DNA of 64,000 nucleotides from an uncultured Dorea sp. GTDB taxonomy: Bacteria > Bacillota > Clostridia > Lachnospirales > Lachnospiraceae. The position numbers and the translations under genes are program-made. This document shows, piece by piece, positions 41,339 to 51,190 of this stretch. Under the pieces are notes generated by a model. The model saw only the letters and a program-made list of their open reading frames with translations. It did no database searches and had not been told where the DNA came from. The DNA is taken from positions 42,656-106,655 of the forward strand of contig CAJTVY010000008.1 in the NCBI GenBank assembly GCA_910579925.1, given 5' to 3'. Positions within the stretch are counted from its first letter, which is position 1; every line of letters starts with the position of its first letter.

Positions 41339-42149
41339 ACCAACCATTTTCGGTATTAATGTCTTTATACATAAAAGAAAAACCAGAGTACGCACAAGCA
41401 TGCTTTGAAAGCCTTTTAAAACAGACAGTTCAGGCAGATGAGTGGGTTATTGTTGAGGATGGCCCTCTCACGGATGAGCTATATGCATTACTAGATAAGT
41501 ATCAAAAGAATTATCCGGGTTTAATCAAGCGTGTACCGTTGGAAAAGAATCAGGGACTTGGGTTGGCACTTAGAGCAGGAGTCCCGAAATGCCGGAATGA
41601 ACTGATTGCCCGTATGGATACAGACGATATAGCACGAGAGGATCGTTTTGAAAAACGTTTGAGAAGAATCCTGATTTAGATATCTGTGGTAGCAATATAG
41701 AGGAATTTGAAGGTAACTTAGGCAATGTGCTTTCTAAGAGGAATGTTCCGATAAACCATAAGGAAATAGTACAATACCAGAAAATAAGATCGGCTTTTAA
41801 TCACATGACTGTGATGTATAAAAAAAGCACAGTCATTAAAGCGGGAAACTACGAGCATTGCCCACTCATGGAAGACGATATGCTTTGGGTTAGAATGATA
41901 CTTTCTGGTGCAAATTGTTCAAATATAGATGATTACCTCGTCTTTGTTAGAACAGGAACAGCTATGATTGAACGCCGTGGTGGATGGTCATATTTTAAGA
42001 AATACAGAGATGCTAAAAAGAAAATCAGAGAGATAGGATTTATCAAGAATAGAGATTACTTAGTTGCTGTAGGTCTTCAGCTAATAATATCAATGATACC
42101 GTCAAAACTTAGATTATGGGTGTTTAAAAAATTTTTGAGAATGGAGTAA
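41335..42149 (+). pseudogene. Family 2 glycosyltransferase, frameshifted
   Basis: The first frame (41335-41679) gives a normal GT2 N-terminus: FSVLMSLYIKEKPEYAQACFE, DEWVIVEDGPLTDEL, ELIARMDTDDIAREDRFEKR, then a premature stop. From about 41661 another frame continues the family sequence as EKNPDLDICGSNIEEF, then MTVMYKKSTVIKAG and MEDDMLWVRMILSG to a stop at 42149. The break is in CGTTTGAGAAGAAT, not in a homopolymer, and looks like a small deletion of the usual LxxFEKNPD segment. It could be a real inactivation or a sequencing error. Confidence 0.8.
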
Positions 42150-42154
42150 AACAG

Positions 42155-43261
42155 GTGGAACTATTTGTATGCTCTTCTAATTATCAGTTGTTGAATGCGA
42201 TTATCATCGTAAAAGAAAATAAAATTGATGCTGATTTAATAATTATGAGAGAGTCAATATGGAATGATTGCAATTTAGATATACTAATTACGGAAGGCAT
42301 TTTTAAAGAAATATATAAATGGACAGATTTGCTGGAAAACCTGTCGGACGAGAAGATTAAAAAAAACATTCATAGAATCTGTGTTCAAATAAAGAAAATT
42401 TTCACCTATATAAATAAGCAGAAGATATGGAAATCTTTACCAAATAAACAAAAACAATATGACAAAATACATATATCTTATGTTGATTCGGTAACTCTTT
42501 GGATATATGCTTATTTTAAAAGGAAGGGCGCTGCGCTCTCTTTATTTGAGGATGGCACATATTCATATGGATGTCTAAGTTATAAAAGAACGAGGTTACG
42601 AAGAACACTAGAATATATTCTATATAAAGGATATGGAATTGATGAATGTACTCAGATGTATGTAAAGCATCCAGAAAAGGTGAAATTAGGCGATAATAAA
42701 GATGTTAGGTTAATAAGGTTCAGCCAAAATATTGACAGTCAAATCATAACAAATGTTATTTTCCCTTTATATAGAACAAACATATCATTTATCTCAAAAT
42801 TTAAAAAACCTGTTATTATATTCGATCAAAATTTTGAGTTAAATGAAGTAAAGAAAATTCAAATTAATATTGCAAGAAGGACAGTTGATGTATTTGGTGA
42901 TGAAAATGTACTGGTGAAAATGCATCCCTCATCGAGAAATGTGAATTACGGGGAATCAATAAGTGCTTTAAAAGAGAAATTTCCATTTGAACTTGTGATG
43001 GCGTATGAAGATGTGCATAAAAAAATACTTATCTCTATTTTTTCAACGGCGAGTATGTCTCCAAAATTAGATTACGATCAAGAGCCATATGTAATTTACA
43101 CGTATAAGTTGTACGGTAACTTGTTTTCGATTGGAGATATTTATCTCAATCAAATAGAGGAGTTAAAAAATAGTTATGCTGATAAACAAAAGATAGCTGT
43201 TCCTAATAGCATGGATGAATTTATTCATGTATTAAAAGAATTTAAGGATGAAATCGAATGA
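42155..43261 (+). CDS. Sialyltransferase-like glycosyltransferase (nonulosonate transferase candidate)
   Basis: A 368-residue protein beginning with MELFVCSSNYQLLNAIIIV, the start pattern of GT52/polysialyltransferase-like enzymes. The three shared bacterial sialyltransferase motifs are visible: an acidic-Gly motif FEDG (residues 131-134), the His-Pro motif KMHPSS (about 255-260) and the Ser-Thr motif IFSTAS (295-300). It would transfer a CMP-activated nonulosonic acid, and the cluster provides two CMP-sugar synthetases. The start is GTG 42155, after GGAG at 8 nt spacing. Its coding sequence is clearly richer in A/T than the flanking genes. Confidence 0.7.
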   Translation: MELFVCSSNYQLLNAIIIVKENKIDADLIIMRESIWNDCNLDILITEGIFKEIYKWTDLLENLSDEKIKKNIHRICVQIKKIFTYINKQKIWKSLPNKQKQYDKIHISYVDSVTLWIYAYFKRKGAALSLFEDGTYSYGCLSYKRTRLRRTLEYILYKGYGIDECTQMYVKHPEKVKLGDNKDVRLIRFSQNIDSQIITNVIFPLYRTNISFISKFKKPVIIFDQNFELNEVKKIQINIARRTVDVFGDENVLVKMHPSSRNVNYGESISALKEKFPFELVMAYEDVHKKILISIFSTASMSPKLDYDQEPYVIYTYKLYGNLFSIGDIYLNQIEELKNSYADKQKIAVPNSMDEFIHVLKEFKDEIE

Positions 43262-44472
43262 AAGTATTATTTGCTGTTCCGTATTTTTATGATCCACAGC
43301 ATGATGAGTTTTCCAAAACTTCATCTGGATATGGATATATGGTTAAAGATATTATAGATGAGGTATCTGCGAATGATGATGTGTTTGTGTTTACACATCA
43401 GTTCACAAGTGGTTATAAAGAGAAGTTTAAAGTGATGAAGCATACCAAAAATGATGTCTTAAAGGCACTGAGATTTAAGGATATATGCACCGGAATTGAA
43501 GATGCTGTTAAGAATAACGAGGGCATAAATACACGGCTTCACTATCTTTATTATCAACTGAATAAAGGCGCTTTCGTTAAGGTAATAAAAGGATTGAAGC
43601 CGGATTTAGTTCATATTCACGGCTTGACATATCAGACGAAACCATTTGTAGAAGTGTGTACTGAGATGCAATGTAAATACATGGTTACATTGCATGGCCT
43701 TAATGGAATAAATGAAAGTGTCATTCTTCCAAACGTTGAAAAAAAGTATGAAATGGAAGCATTGACAGAACTGAATAAGAATAGAATTCCAGTGACAGTG
43801 ATTAGTACAGGAATAAAAAAGAAAATAGAAAAAATATATAACATTGATACTTCTAACATAAGAATAGTTTTAAATGGGACAAGGTGTCAACCTTCTGAGC
43901 TTAGATGTATAACTGGCCGTGCAAAAGAAAAATATGAAATTGTCTGTATAGGGTCAATAAGTTATAGGAAAAATCAGATAAAATTGATTGATTGTCTGAA
44001 ATGTTTGGATGAAAAATATAAGAAAAAGTTACATGTGACGTTTTGTGGTGTAGATTCAGACAACATTGGCTTGGATAAATATATTGAGAAGTATAATTTA
44101 CAAAATATCGCAGAGTATAGAGGGTTTGTTCCAAGAGAGCAAATGTCGAGTATTTGGGAAAAAGCAGATTTAAATATTGTGATGAGTAAGGAAGAAGGAT
44201 TTGGACTCTCAATGATAGAGGGATTTATGCATGGAATTCCGACAATTACTTTTTCTGATTTGGATGCGGTTGAAGATGTATATAATGCAGATGCGGTTGA
44301 ATTATTTTGTTCGAGAACTTGTAAGGATATTAATCAGGGAATTATTAGGTGTATGGAACGTGAATTTGATAGTAAGAAAATAATCGAATGGGGAAAGCAT
44401 TTTTCTATAAGATCGGTTGGGGATTATTATTCTGAAATATATAAGGCGGTATGCTTGCGTAATAGTATATAA
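43258..44472 (+). CDS. Family 4 (GT-B) glycosyltransferase
   Basis: A 404-residue GT-B enzyme. The N-terminal domain starts MKVLFAVPYFYDPQHDEF and contains DLVHIHGLTYQT. The C-terminal donor-binding domain has the GT4 signature MSKEEGFGLSMIEGFMHGIPTITF, whose EEGFGLSMIE corresponds to the EX7E motif. The donor sugar cannot be assigned. It overlaps the upstream gene by 4 bp. Codon use is A/T-rich. Confidence 0.88.
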   Translation: MKVLFAVPYFYDPQHDEFSKTSSGYGYMVKDIIDEVSANDDVFVFTHQFTSGYKEKFKVMKHTKNDVLKALRFKDICTGIEDAVKNNEGINTRLHYLYYQLNKGAFVKVIKGLKPDLVHIHGLTYQTKPFVEVCTEMQCKYMVTLHGLNGINESVILPNVEKKYEMEALTELNKNRIPVTVISTGIKKKIEKIYNIDTSNIRIVLNGTRCQPSELRCITGRAKEKYEIVCIGSISYRKNQIKLIDCLKCLDEKYKKKLHVTFCGVDSDNIGLDKYIEKYNLQNIAEYRGFVPREQMSSIWEKADLNIVMSKEEGFGLSMIEGFMHGIPTITFSDLDAVEDVYNADAVELFCSRTCKDINQGIIRCMEREFDSKKIIEWGKHFSIRSVGDYYSEIYKAVCLRNSI

Positions 44473-44595
44473 ACGCATAATGCCAGGTGTAATAATGAAA
44501 AAAAGTCTGTAGCGAAATGAGTATCGCAGCAACTTTAATGGTAGTTGCACTGGTTTTTTACTGAGTTGGATTCCATGAGTTTAAAGGTGGTAATA

Positions 44596-45936
44596 ATGCA
44601 AAATATAGTGGTATCAAGAGATAAATTTGTGAGTGTGTTAACATGCATTTTAATGATTATCAATAGTGCGATTTATTCGTCGAATATTCTGGCAATATTG
44701 ATAATTTCGCTTTCATTGTGTTTGTTACAAAAAAAAGAGTATTTATTTCCTCCGCTTTTGATTTCAACCTATTTTCAAGATGCAGGAATGCTTTTATTTA
44801 TTACATCGCAAAGATATTTTACATTATTATTTATGTTGAGACTATTTATTGATTTAGTTATAGAAGGAAGAAAAATTAACAAACAACAATTAGATTTCGT
44901 TATTATTTTTGCGTTCATGGCGTTTCAAACCATACGTGTAAATATTTCTATAGAATTAGATTTCTGGATCTTCTTCATGAATATAAGCTGTGCATTGCTA
45001 ATCACAAGACTTAATCCCAAATACGTTCGTGACTGTTTTGATGTTGTCGTTGTTGGTGTTTTCTTCTCAATTATATGCCTTTTAATATCTTTCGTATTAA
45101 ACCGGAGCATAGATAGCGGAAATTTTTCGTATCTTCTCCTTGAAGAATTAAATGAAAACGTAATGGCTATGTCATTGGAACAAATGGGTATAATTCTTTT
45201 TGCATTTTCTATATTATGCCAAGTTAAAAATCAAAAAATAGAGCGCAATACCTGTTACATCGGCGTCTTGCTGTCATTTATTTTACTTGTTGCTACTGGA
45301 TCCAGAGGAGGCTTGCTTGGATTTTTTGCTGGCATTTTGGTGGGAATCGGGGTTCAATTGTACATTTTCAGAAAAAATGTTAAAAAATATTTTTTGACAG
45401 TATTTGGCGTATTATCTTTATTATTACTTGGCACATTTTTGTTTATAACATTTATAATGCATAACAGTCAAATGTTATACCGCTTTGATTTAAGCTTGCT
45501 AATTGAAAGCGGTGGGACTGGAAGAACTGATATTTGGAGAATTGTATGGAATGAAGGGTTTTTAAAACACCCGATTTTGGGAATCGGAGTTAATTCAGAA
45601 CAGATGATTAGGTTTTTATACTCACATGGGAATTATCATTCGGGTACACATAATATGGTTCTGGATATTGCGGCGAGAACAGGGATCGTAGGAATTGTTG
45701 TCTTAGGAATGTTTATAATAAAGAATGTAAAAACAAATATTGATAGAATAAATAAACAAATTTATTATTCTATAATACCATTGCTGTTATTTATTGGTCT
45801 ATTTACTAATGGTGTAGCAGAGAATATATGGTTTTATAGGTTTTTTTGGATTGTGCTTGGAATGACTTTCTGGATATGCAATTCTGACGAAGGGTATATT
45901 TACAATAATCAACAGAAAAGAGGACTAACTATATGA
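44596..45936 (+). CDS. O-antigen/polysaccharide polymerase, Wzy-like
   Basis: A 446-residue protein with about ten membrane helices and an O-antigen ligase/polymerase-type periplasmic loop (SGGTGRTDIWRIVWNEGF, then HPILGIGVNSEQM and SHGNYHSGTHNMVLDIAARTG). It would polymerise lipid-linked repeat units outside the membrane. ATG 44596 fits the AAAGGTGG site; upstream in-frame starts at 44545 and 44575 lack one. It overlaps the next gene by 4 bp. The preceding stretch 44473-44595 contains a weak hairpin (GCAACT/AGTTGC, then T6) but no clear gene. Confidence 0.85.
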   Translation: MQNIVVSRDKFVSVLTCILMIINSAIYSSNILAILIISLSLCLLQKKEYLFPPLLISTYFQDAGMLLFITSQRYFTLLFMLRLFIDLVIEGRKINKQQLDFVIIFAFMAFQTIRVNISIELDFWIFFMNISCALLITRLNPKYVRDCFDVVVVGVFFSIICLLISFVLNRSIDSGNFSYLLLEELNENVMAMSLEQMGIILFAFSILCQVKNQKIERNTCYIGVLLSFILLVATGSRGGLLGFFAGILVGIGVQLYIFRKNVKKYFLTVFGVLSLLLLGTFLFITFIMHNSQMLYRFDLSLLIESGGTGRTDIWRIVWNEGFLKHPILGIGVNSEQMIRFLYSHGNYHSGTHNMVLDIAARTGIVGIVVLGMFIIKNVKTNIDRINKQIYYSIIPLLLFIGLFTNGVAENIWFYRFFWIVLGMTFWICNSDEGYIYNNQQKRGLTI

Positions 45937-47294
45937 AAAACAATAGATACAACTTTCTAATATGCTATGAACATATAAGTAGAGAAGTTGAAAATATTAC
46001 ATTGTTAAAATATGAATTAGAAAAAAGAGGATATTCCTGTAAGATCGGAAGATTCGATAATCCATATATGTATGTTGATAAAATAAAGGCTGATGTGGTT
46101 GTTACACCTTGGCTTAGAGATGATGACAATGTTTATCATTTTTTGAGATTTGCAAAAAAGCCTTATAAACTTGTGAATTTACAATGGGAACAAATTTACA
46201 CTCCAGGAGGAATGGCTACTGGGTGGGATGCGACAAGAGGCGAAGCGAAGAAATGTTATCATTTGTGCTGGGGAAATAATTCTTATAATAGATTGATAGA
46301 AGCAGGTGTGAATAAAGATCTTCTTTCAATTGATGGCGCTATTCACTTAGATTATGGTTTCCCTGAGTTTGAATATTATTATAAAAGCAGGAGCGAGATC
46401 GCGAGTGAATTTAATTTAGATATTAATAAAAAATGGATTTTTTATGTTTCGAGTTTTAGCTTTGTCAACTATGGAGCTGAAAGTGTTGAAAAACTCGCTG
46501 ATAATTGGGGAGACTATGTTTTCTCTTTGGAGAAAGTTGAAACAGCCTCTCAAAAAAAAACATTAGAATGGATTGAAAAATATCTTGAATCACATGATTG
46601 TGAATTCATATATAGACCTCATCCATCAGAAAAAAACGCTTCCACTTTTTTAAAGGAATTAGATTCTAGGCAGAGGAATTTCCATATTATCGAAAAATAC
46701 ACGGTAAAACAATGGGGTAAAGTTTGCGATAAAGTGAATTTATGGACAAGTACTTCTTGGGCTGAACTTTTATCATTAGATGTTGATTACAGATTTATTA
46801 GACCAATCGAAGTTGATAAGGATTATCTTGTTGAAAGTGTTGCGGATCAACCGTCGATTTCTTGTTATGAAGATTTTGAAAAATATAATGATAACGAAGA
46901 TTGTCATTCTATTGATGTGGAAGATAAAGCAAAGTACTTTGACAAGTATTATGACAGCTCCCCCCTAATTCCTGCATATAAAAGAATTGCTGACAGACTG
47001 GTAGAGATATTTAGAGAAAAGAGGGAGTTGGCAATAAGTGTTCCGATGAAAAGAATGATGAAATTAGAACTTTTTGAAAAGAAGAGGTATTTTATTTCTT
47101 GGCTGTTATTGATTCCAATAAAAATAAACAACCTTGATATCATTAAATACTATCCTTTAAGGAAGGACATAAGAGTGAGCATGAGACATTATATAGACGA
47201 TATGCGGAAGGAAAATGAGTTAAGTAATTGCATGTACCGATATATTGAAGAGAATGATTCGTCGAATGCTGAAAATAAGAAATATGGTAAATAA
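45933..47294 (+). CDS. Surface carbohydrate biosynthesis protein
   Basis: A 453-residue soluble protein resembling the family named surface carbohydrate biosynthesis protein. These look like GT-B or CDP-glycerol-transferase relatives found in nonulosonate and capsule clusters. The opening FLICYEHISREVENITLLKYELEKRGY, the RPHPSE motif in the C-terminal half and LWTSTSWAELLSL support this. The exact reaction is unknown. It contains an A9 run at 46552-46560. The A/T-rich sequence matches its neighbours. Confidence 0.7.
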   Translation: MKNNRYNFLICYEHISREVENITLLKYELEKRGYSCKIGRFDNPYMYVDKIKADVVVTPWLRDDDNVYHFLRFAKKPYKLVNLQWEQIYTPGGMATGWDATRGEAKKCYHLCWGNNSYNRLIEAGVNKDLLSIDGAIHLDYGFPEFEYYYKSRSEIASEFNLDINKKWIFYVSSFSFVNYGAESVEKLADNWGDYVFSLEKVETASQKKTLEWIEKYLESHDCEFIYRPHPSEKNASTFLKELDSRQRNFHIIEKYTVKQWGKVCDKVNLWTSTSWAELLSLDVDYRFIRPIEVDKDYLVESVADQPSISCYEDFEKYNDNEDCHSIDVEDKAKYFDKYYDSSPLIPAYKRIADRLVEIFREKRELAISVPMKRMMKLELFEKKRYFISWLLLIPIKINNLDIIKYYPLRKDIRVSMRHYIDDMRKENELSNCMYRYIEENDSSNAENKKYGK

Positions 47295-48723
47295 TGATTT
47301 TATTCGAAAGTACTGCGAGAAATACAAGACTTTATCACTGCCGCTAAAGGCTGCATTTTGGTTTACGGTATGTAGTTTTATTGAGAAAGCTTTTTCAATG
47401 ATCACTACACCTATATTTACTCGAATTTTGAATCAAAGTGAGTACGGAGTTGTTAATGTATATAGTTCATGGAAAACAATGATGGATTGTTTTCTCACGC
47501 TATGTCTTTCATCGTGCACTATGCGGCTCTATATTGATTACAAAAGTGATGAAAAAAAGGTTCTTACAGCTGTTACCTCATTAGAATTAATAATTATGGG
47601 CTTTTGGACCTTAATGTGTGTATTGTTTGGCGAAAGTATATCATTGCTTACAGATATGCCGAGTTTGTTATGCTTATGTTTAGTGATCAATGTTACTGCA
47701 TCCCAGGTTATGAGTTTATGGATGGGTTATAAAAGATTTTTTTATGATTATAAAAAAATTATTTTAGTCACTTTGTTGAATACAGTAGGGTCGTGTATTT
47801 TGAGTATTGTTGTTGTTTTGGGATTATCTAGAACAGGAACAGGAAGGATTGTTCCACAAGTTTTAGTTTCTTCATTAATTGCTATGTTTTTAGTATTTAA
47901 TATTTTTAAGAAGAACAGTGTATTCTGTGATTTAAAAATATGGAAAATTGCGTTTAAGGTGGGGATACCTTATATTTTTATAAATTTATCACATTTCATA
48001 CTAGGTAGTTCTGATACGATTATGATCAATCACTTTTGTGATTCGCAAAAAGTTGCATTATACGGAATGACGAATTCAGTAGGGAGTATAATTGGAATTT
48101 TGACAGCATCTATTAATATGTCACTTGATCCTTATTGCTTTCAATTACTAAAAGATGAGAAATATGATAATTTTGCTAAACGTATTAATGAAATCATGAT
48201 TTTGGTTGGCTTTTTCCTTGTGGGTATTATCTTATATGGTAGAGAGATAATTCTTGTTTTCGCTGGAGAAAATTATCTGGAAAGTGCCAGTATTCTTTTT
48301 CCGATATGTGTTGGTATATATTTCAATTATATGGTTACACACTTTGCTCGAATACAGACATATTACTATAATAATACCATTCTCGTTCTTTTGACGACAG
48401 CTTGTGCTATTATTAACATTACTTTAAATTTCGTATTTATTCCTTTAATCGGATATAAAGTGGCAGCTTACACCACACTGACTTCATATTTATCTTTTTT
48501 TGCACTACACCTATTGGTATATTATTTAAAAGGGTTTGAAAACAAAAAGATTCTGGACATTAAAGGATTTATTAAATGGACAATAATTTTTGTGTCGCTT
48601 TGCATCGTTGCCTCACTCGCAGCAAATTATTTTATAGCAAAAATATTAATCGGGAGTATTGGGGCCGTTTTAGCTTTTTTATTTAGAAAGCAATTAGCAA
48701 AATACGCACGTAAACTACTATAA
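47254..48723 (+). CDS. Polysaccharide flippase, Wzx/MOP family
   Basis: A protein of about 489 residues with twelve or more membrane helices of the MOP/Wzx exporter type. The N-terminus after LSLPLKAAFWFTVCSFIEKAFSMITTPIFTRILNQSEYG is characteristic (FTRILNQSEYG), and ILGSSDTIMINHFCDSQKVALYGM is the family repeat. It would flip undecaprenyl-linked repeat units. Several in-frame starts exist (47245 TTG, 47254, 47266, 47284) with no strong ribosome-binding site, so the start is uncertain. All overlap the upstream gene. Confidence 0.88.
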   Translation: MIRRMLKIRNMVNNDFIRKYCEKYKTLSLPLKAAFWFTVCSFIEKAFSMITTPIFTRILNQSEYGVVNVYSSWKTMMDCFLTLCLSSCTMRLYIDYKSDEKKVLTAVTSLELIIMGFWTLMCVLFGESISLLTDMPSLLCLCLVINVTASQVMSLWMGYKRFFYDYKKIILVTLLNTVGSCILSIVVVLGLSRTGTGRIVPQVLVSSLIAMFLVFNIFKKNSVFCDLKIWKIAFKVGIPYIFINLSHFILGSSDTIMINHFCDSQKVALYGMTNSVGSIIGILTASINMSLDPYCFQLLKDEKYDNFAKRINEIMILVGFFLVGIILYGREIILVFAGENYLESASILFPICVGIYFNYMVTHFARIQTYYYNNTILVLLTTACAIINITLNFVFIPLIGYKVAAYTTLTSYLSFFALHLLVYYLKGFENKKILDIKGFIKWTIIFVSLCIVASLAANYFIAKILIGSIGAVLAFLFRKQLAKYARKLL

Positions 48724-48766
48724 GCAGTATCTGTTATTTAATTCAACTAAAAAGGAGTATATCTTA

Positions 48767-49975
48767 ATGTTTATTCAGAATGATTTTATTAGGACTTATG
48801 TTACGAAACGACATAATTCTATGTTTCTTAATGATATAGAGAAAAACAGCGAGATTCTCAAAGAGAATATTTCCGGAAGATCGGTTCTGGTTATCGGTGG
48901 AGCTGGTTCCATAGGTTCTTCTTTCATAAAAGCACTTCTTCCGTTTAAACCAGCTTCCCTGGTTGTGGTCGACACGAATGAGAATGCGCTTGCCGAGTTG
49001 ACTCGTGACCTTCGATCAACCAAAGGCCTGTTTGTCCCTACTGATTATGTAACATATCCTATGGATTTCGCCTCTGATGTGTTTGAGAAGATGTTTAGAT
49101 CTCGTGGCGGTTTTGATATCGTTGGTAATTTTTCGGCGCATAAACATGTAAGATCAGAGAAGGACATCTATAGCGTCGAAGCACTGTTACAGAACAATGT
49201 GCTTCATGCGAAGCTTCTGCTCGACCTCCTTTCAGAGTATCCGCCGGAGGAATACTTCTGTGTATCTACAGATAAGGCGGCTAATCCTGTGAACATAATG
49301 GGTGCATCGAAACGAATCATGGAGGATGTCATCTTCAGTTACTCGGACAAGTTCCCTGTGAAGACAGCTCGTTTTGCAAACGTGGCTTTCTCAAACGGCT
49401 CACTTCCTGCGGGCTTTCTTGCCAGGATACAGAAGTTACAGCCTCTTTCGGCTCCAAGTGATGTACGTCGCTACTTTGTAAGCCCGGAAGAATCAGGGCA
49501 GATTTGCTTGCTCTCATGCATCCTCGGAGAGAATCGTGCTATCTTCTTCCCGAAACTTGAAGAAGCACAGATGATGACATTTGATGCAATCGGAACTGAG
49601 CTGCTTAAAGCGCATGGGTATGAAGTCCTTGAGTGTGATTCTGATGAAGAAGCAATCGATAAGGCTGAGGAACTGAAGAAGGGGAGCAATCTTTATCCAG
49701 TTCACTATTCAGGTTCAGATACGTCGGGAGAAAAACCGTTTGAAGAGTTTGTGACGGACACAGAGTCTGCTGATATGAATCGATTCTCGTCACTTGGCGT
49801 AATCACGGGAAAAGAGATTCCAGATAAGAATAGAGTTGAGAAACTGTTTATAGATCTCAATGCTGCATTTGATAAAGAGACTACCAAAAAGGAAGAAGTG
49901 GTCGCAATCATAAAGAATTATCTCCCGAATTTTGAGCATATCGAAACGGGGAAATCACTAGATAGCAAAATGTAA
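48767..49975 (+). CDS. legB: GDP-GlcNAc 4,6-dehydratase candidate (LegB-like)
   Basis: A 402-residue soluble extended SDR of the PF02719 group. The cofactor motif is VIGGAGSIGSS and the active-site segment is STDKAANPVNIMGASKR, with Met rather than Tyr, marking the C5-retaining branch used for bacillosamine and legionaminic acid. It precedes legC and ptmE, the arrangement of the GDP-linked legionaminic acid route, so the nucleotide is probably GDP. The C-terminal 100 residues are divergent. RBS AAAGGAG lies just upstream. Base composition returns to about half G+C here. Confidence 0.75.
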   Translation: MFIQNDFIRTYVTKRHNSMFLNDIEKNSEILKENISGRSVLVIGGAGSIGSSFIKALLPFKPASLVVVDTNENALAELTRDLRSTKGLFVPTDYVTYPMDFASDVFEKMFRSRGGFDIVGNFSAHKHVRSEKDIYSVEALLQNNVLHAKLLLDLLSEYPPEEYFCVSTDKAANPVNIMGASKRIMEDVIFSYSDKFPVKTARFANVAFSNGSLPAGFLARIQKLQPLSAPSDVRRYFVSPEESGQICLLSCILGENRAIFFPKLEEAQMMTFDAIGTELLKAHGYEVLECDSDEEAIDKAEELKKGSNLYPVHYSGSDTSGEKPFEEFVTDTESADMNRFSSLGVITGKEIPDKNRVEKLFIDLNAAFDKETTKKEEVVAIIKNYLPNFEHIETGKSLDSKM

Positions 49976-50011
49976 AAATTGCCGTTGGGCAGGAAAAAGA
50001 AGGTATACAAG

Positions 50012-51190
50012 ATGAATAAGTTTATTCCGCTGTCAATCCCCAACTTTGAGGGGAATGAGAAGAAATATGTAAATGATGTTCTTGACCAGGGGTGGGTATC
50101 CACAGGCGGTGCATTTATTACAAAGCTTGAACAGGCGATGGCAAGGTTTCTTCATGTAGATAATGTTGCAGCATGCCAAAGTGGCACATCCTCGCTTCAT
50201 ATGAGTTTTGTAGAGGCAGGAGTCAAGCCAGGTGATGTGGTACTTGTTCCTCCGCTTACCTTCATTGCAGCGGTTAATCCTGTGAGGTATCAGTTTGCAA
50301 CACCTGTGTTCATCGACTGTGATGACAGCTTTTGCTTGGATCCGATTAAGCTTTGTTCTTTCTGTGAAGAAGAGTGTCAGTGGGATGGAGAAGAACTGCA
50401 GTATAAGGGAGCATCTGTGAAAGCCCTTGTGGTTGTTCATGTATTTGGCAACATGGCTGACATGGAGTCAATCATGGACACTGCTGAGAAATATAACCTT
50501 AAGGTTATTGAGGATGCGACAGAGGCTCTTGGAACCAAGTATACAGAAGGAAAGTACGCTGGTAAGTATGCAGGAACCATTGGAGATTATGGCTGCTACA
50601 GCTTTAACGGAAACAAGATAATCACAACTGGCGGTGGCGGAGCAGTAACAGCAAGGGAGTCCTCAACAGTTGATCACATCAGGTTCCTTTCTACACAGGC
50701 CAAGACTGATCCACACTATTACATTCATGACGAAATCGGTTACAACTACCGTATGACAAATCTCCAGGCAGCACTTGGTGTAGCTCAGATGGAAGAACTG
50801 CCAGAGTTTATCAAGCGGAAACAACGGAACTTCGACCTTTATAAATCAGAGTTTGAAGGCTTTAAGTATGGAAAGCTGATGCCGTTCCGAGATGGGACTG
50901 ACTCGAATAAGTGGTTCTACAGTATCGAAATCGACCGTGAGCACATCAAGGCTGCCATGCGTGAGATTATCACAACCCTGGAAAAGGATAAGATTCAAAC
51001 TCGTGCAATTTGGGGACTTATCAGCGAGCAGAAGCCTTATGAGGGAGAAGAAACATATAAACTTGAAAGAGCGCCTTATTATGCAGAACGAATTCTTAAT
51101 ATTCCTTCCAGTACACAGATCACGGAAGAAGAGATTAAGTATGTTGCTGATAAGGTTAAGCAACTGTTAGAGGAACTTGCCGATGAATGA
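50012..51190 (+). CDS. legC: LegC family PLP-dependent aminotransferase
   Basis: A 392-residue DegT-type aminotransferase of the LegC subgroup. Signatures are FIPLSIPNFEGNEKKYVNDVLDQGWVSTGG, CQSGTSSLHMSFV, VIEDATEALGT and the PLP lysine in YSFNGNKIITTGGGG. It would aminate C4 of the 4-keto sugar made by LegB. ATG 50012 follows AAGGTAT; an upstream in-frame ATG at 49979 lacks a site. It overlaps ptmE by 8 bp. Confidence 0.88.
   Translation: MNKFIPLSIPNFEGNEKKYVNDVLDQGWVSTGGAFITKLEQAMARFLHVDNVAACQSGTSSLHMSFVEAGVKPGDVVLVPPLTFIAAVNPVRYQFATPVFIDCDDSFCLDPIKLCSFCEEECQWDGEELQYKGASVKALVVVHVFGNMADMESIMDTAEKYNLKVIEDATEALGTKYTEGKYAGKYAGTIGDYGCYSFNGNKIITTGGGGAVTARESSTVDHIRFLSTQAKTDPHYYIHDEIGYNYRMTNLQAALGVAQMEELPEFIKRKQRNFDLYKSEFEGFKYGKLMPFRDGTDSNKWFYSIEIDREHIKAAMREIITTLEKDKIQTRAIWGLISEQKPYEGEETYKLERAPYYAERILNIPSSTQITEEEIKYVADKVKQLLEELADE

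Noticed and set aside
44473..44595. Small gene or terminator before the Wzy-like gene
   Set aside because: The ATG at 44505 hits a stop after a few codons, and the GCAACT/AGTTGC hairpin is separated from the T-run by five bases.
46552..46560. A9 run as another phase-variable tract
   Set aside because: The frame continues normally through it, the surrounding DNA is A-rich, and runs of this kind are expected in such sequence; kept only as a note.
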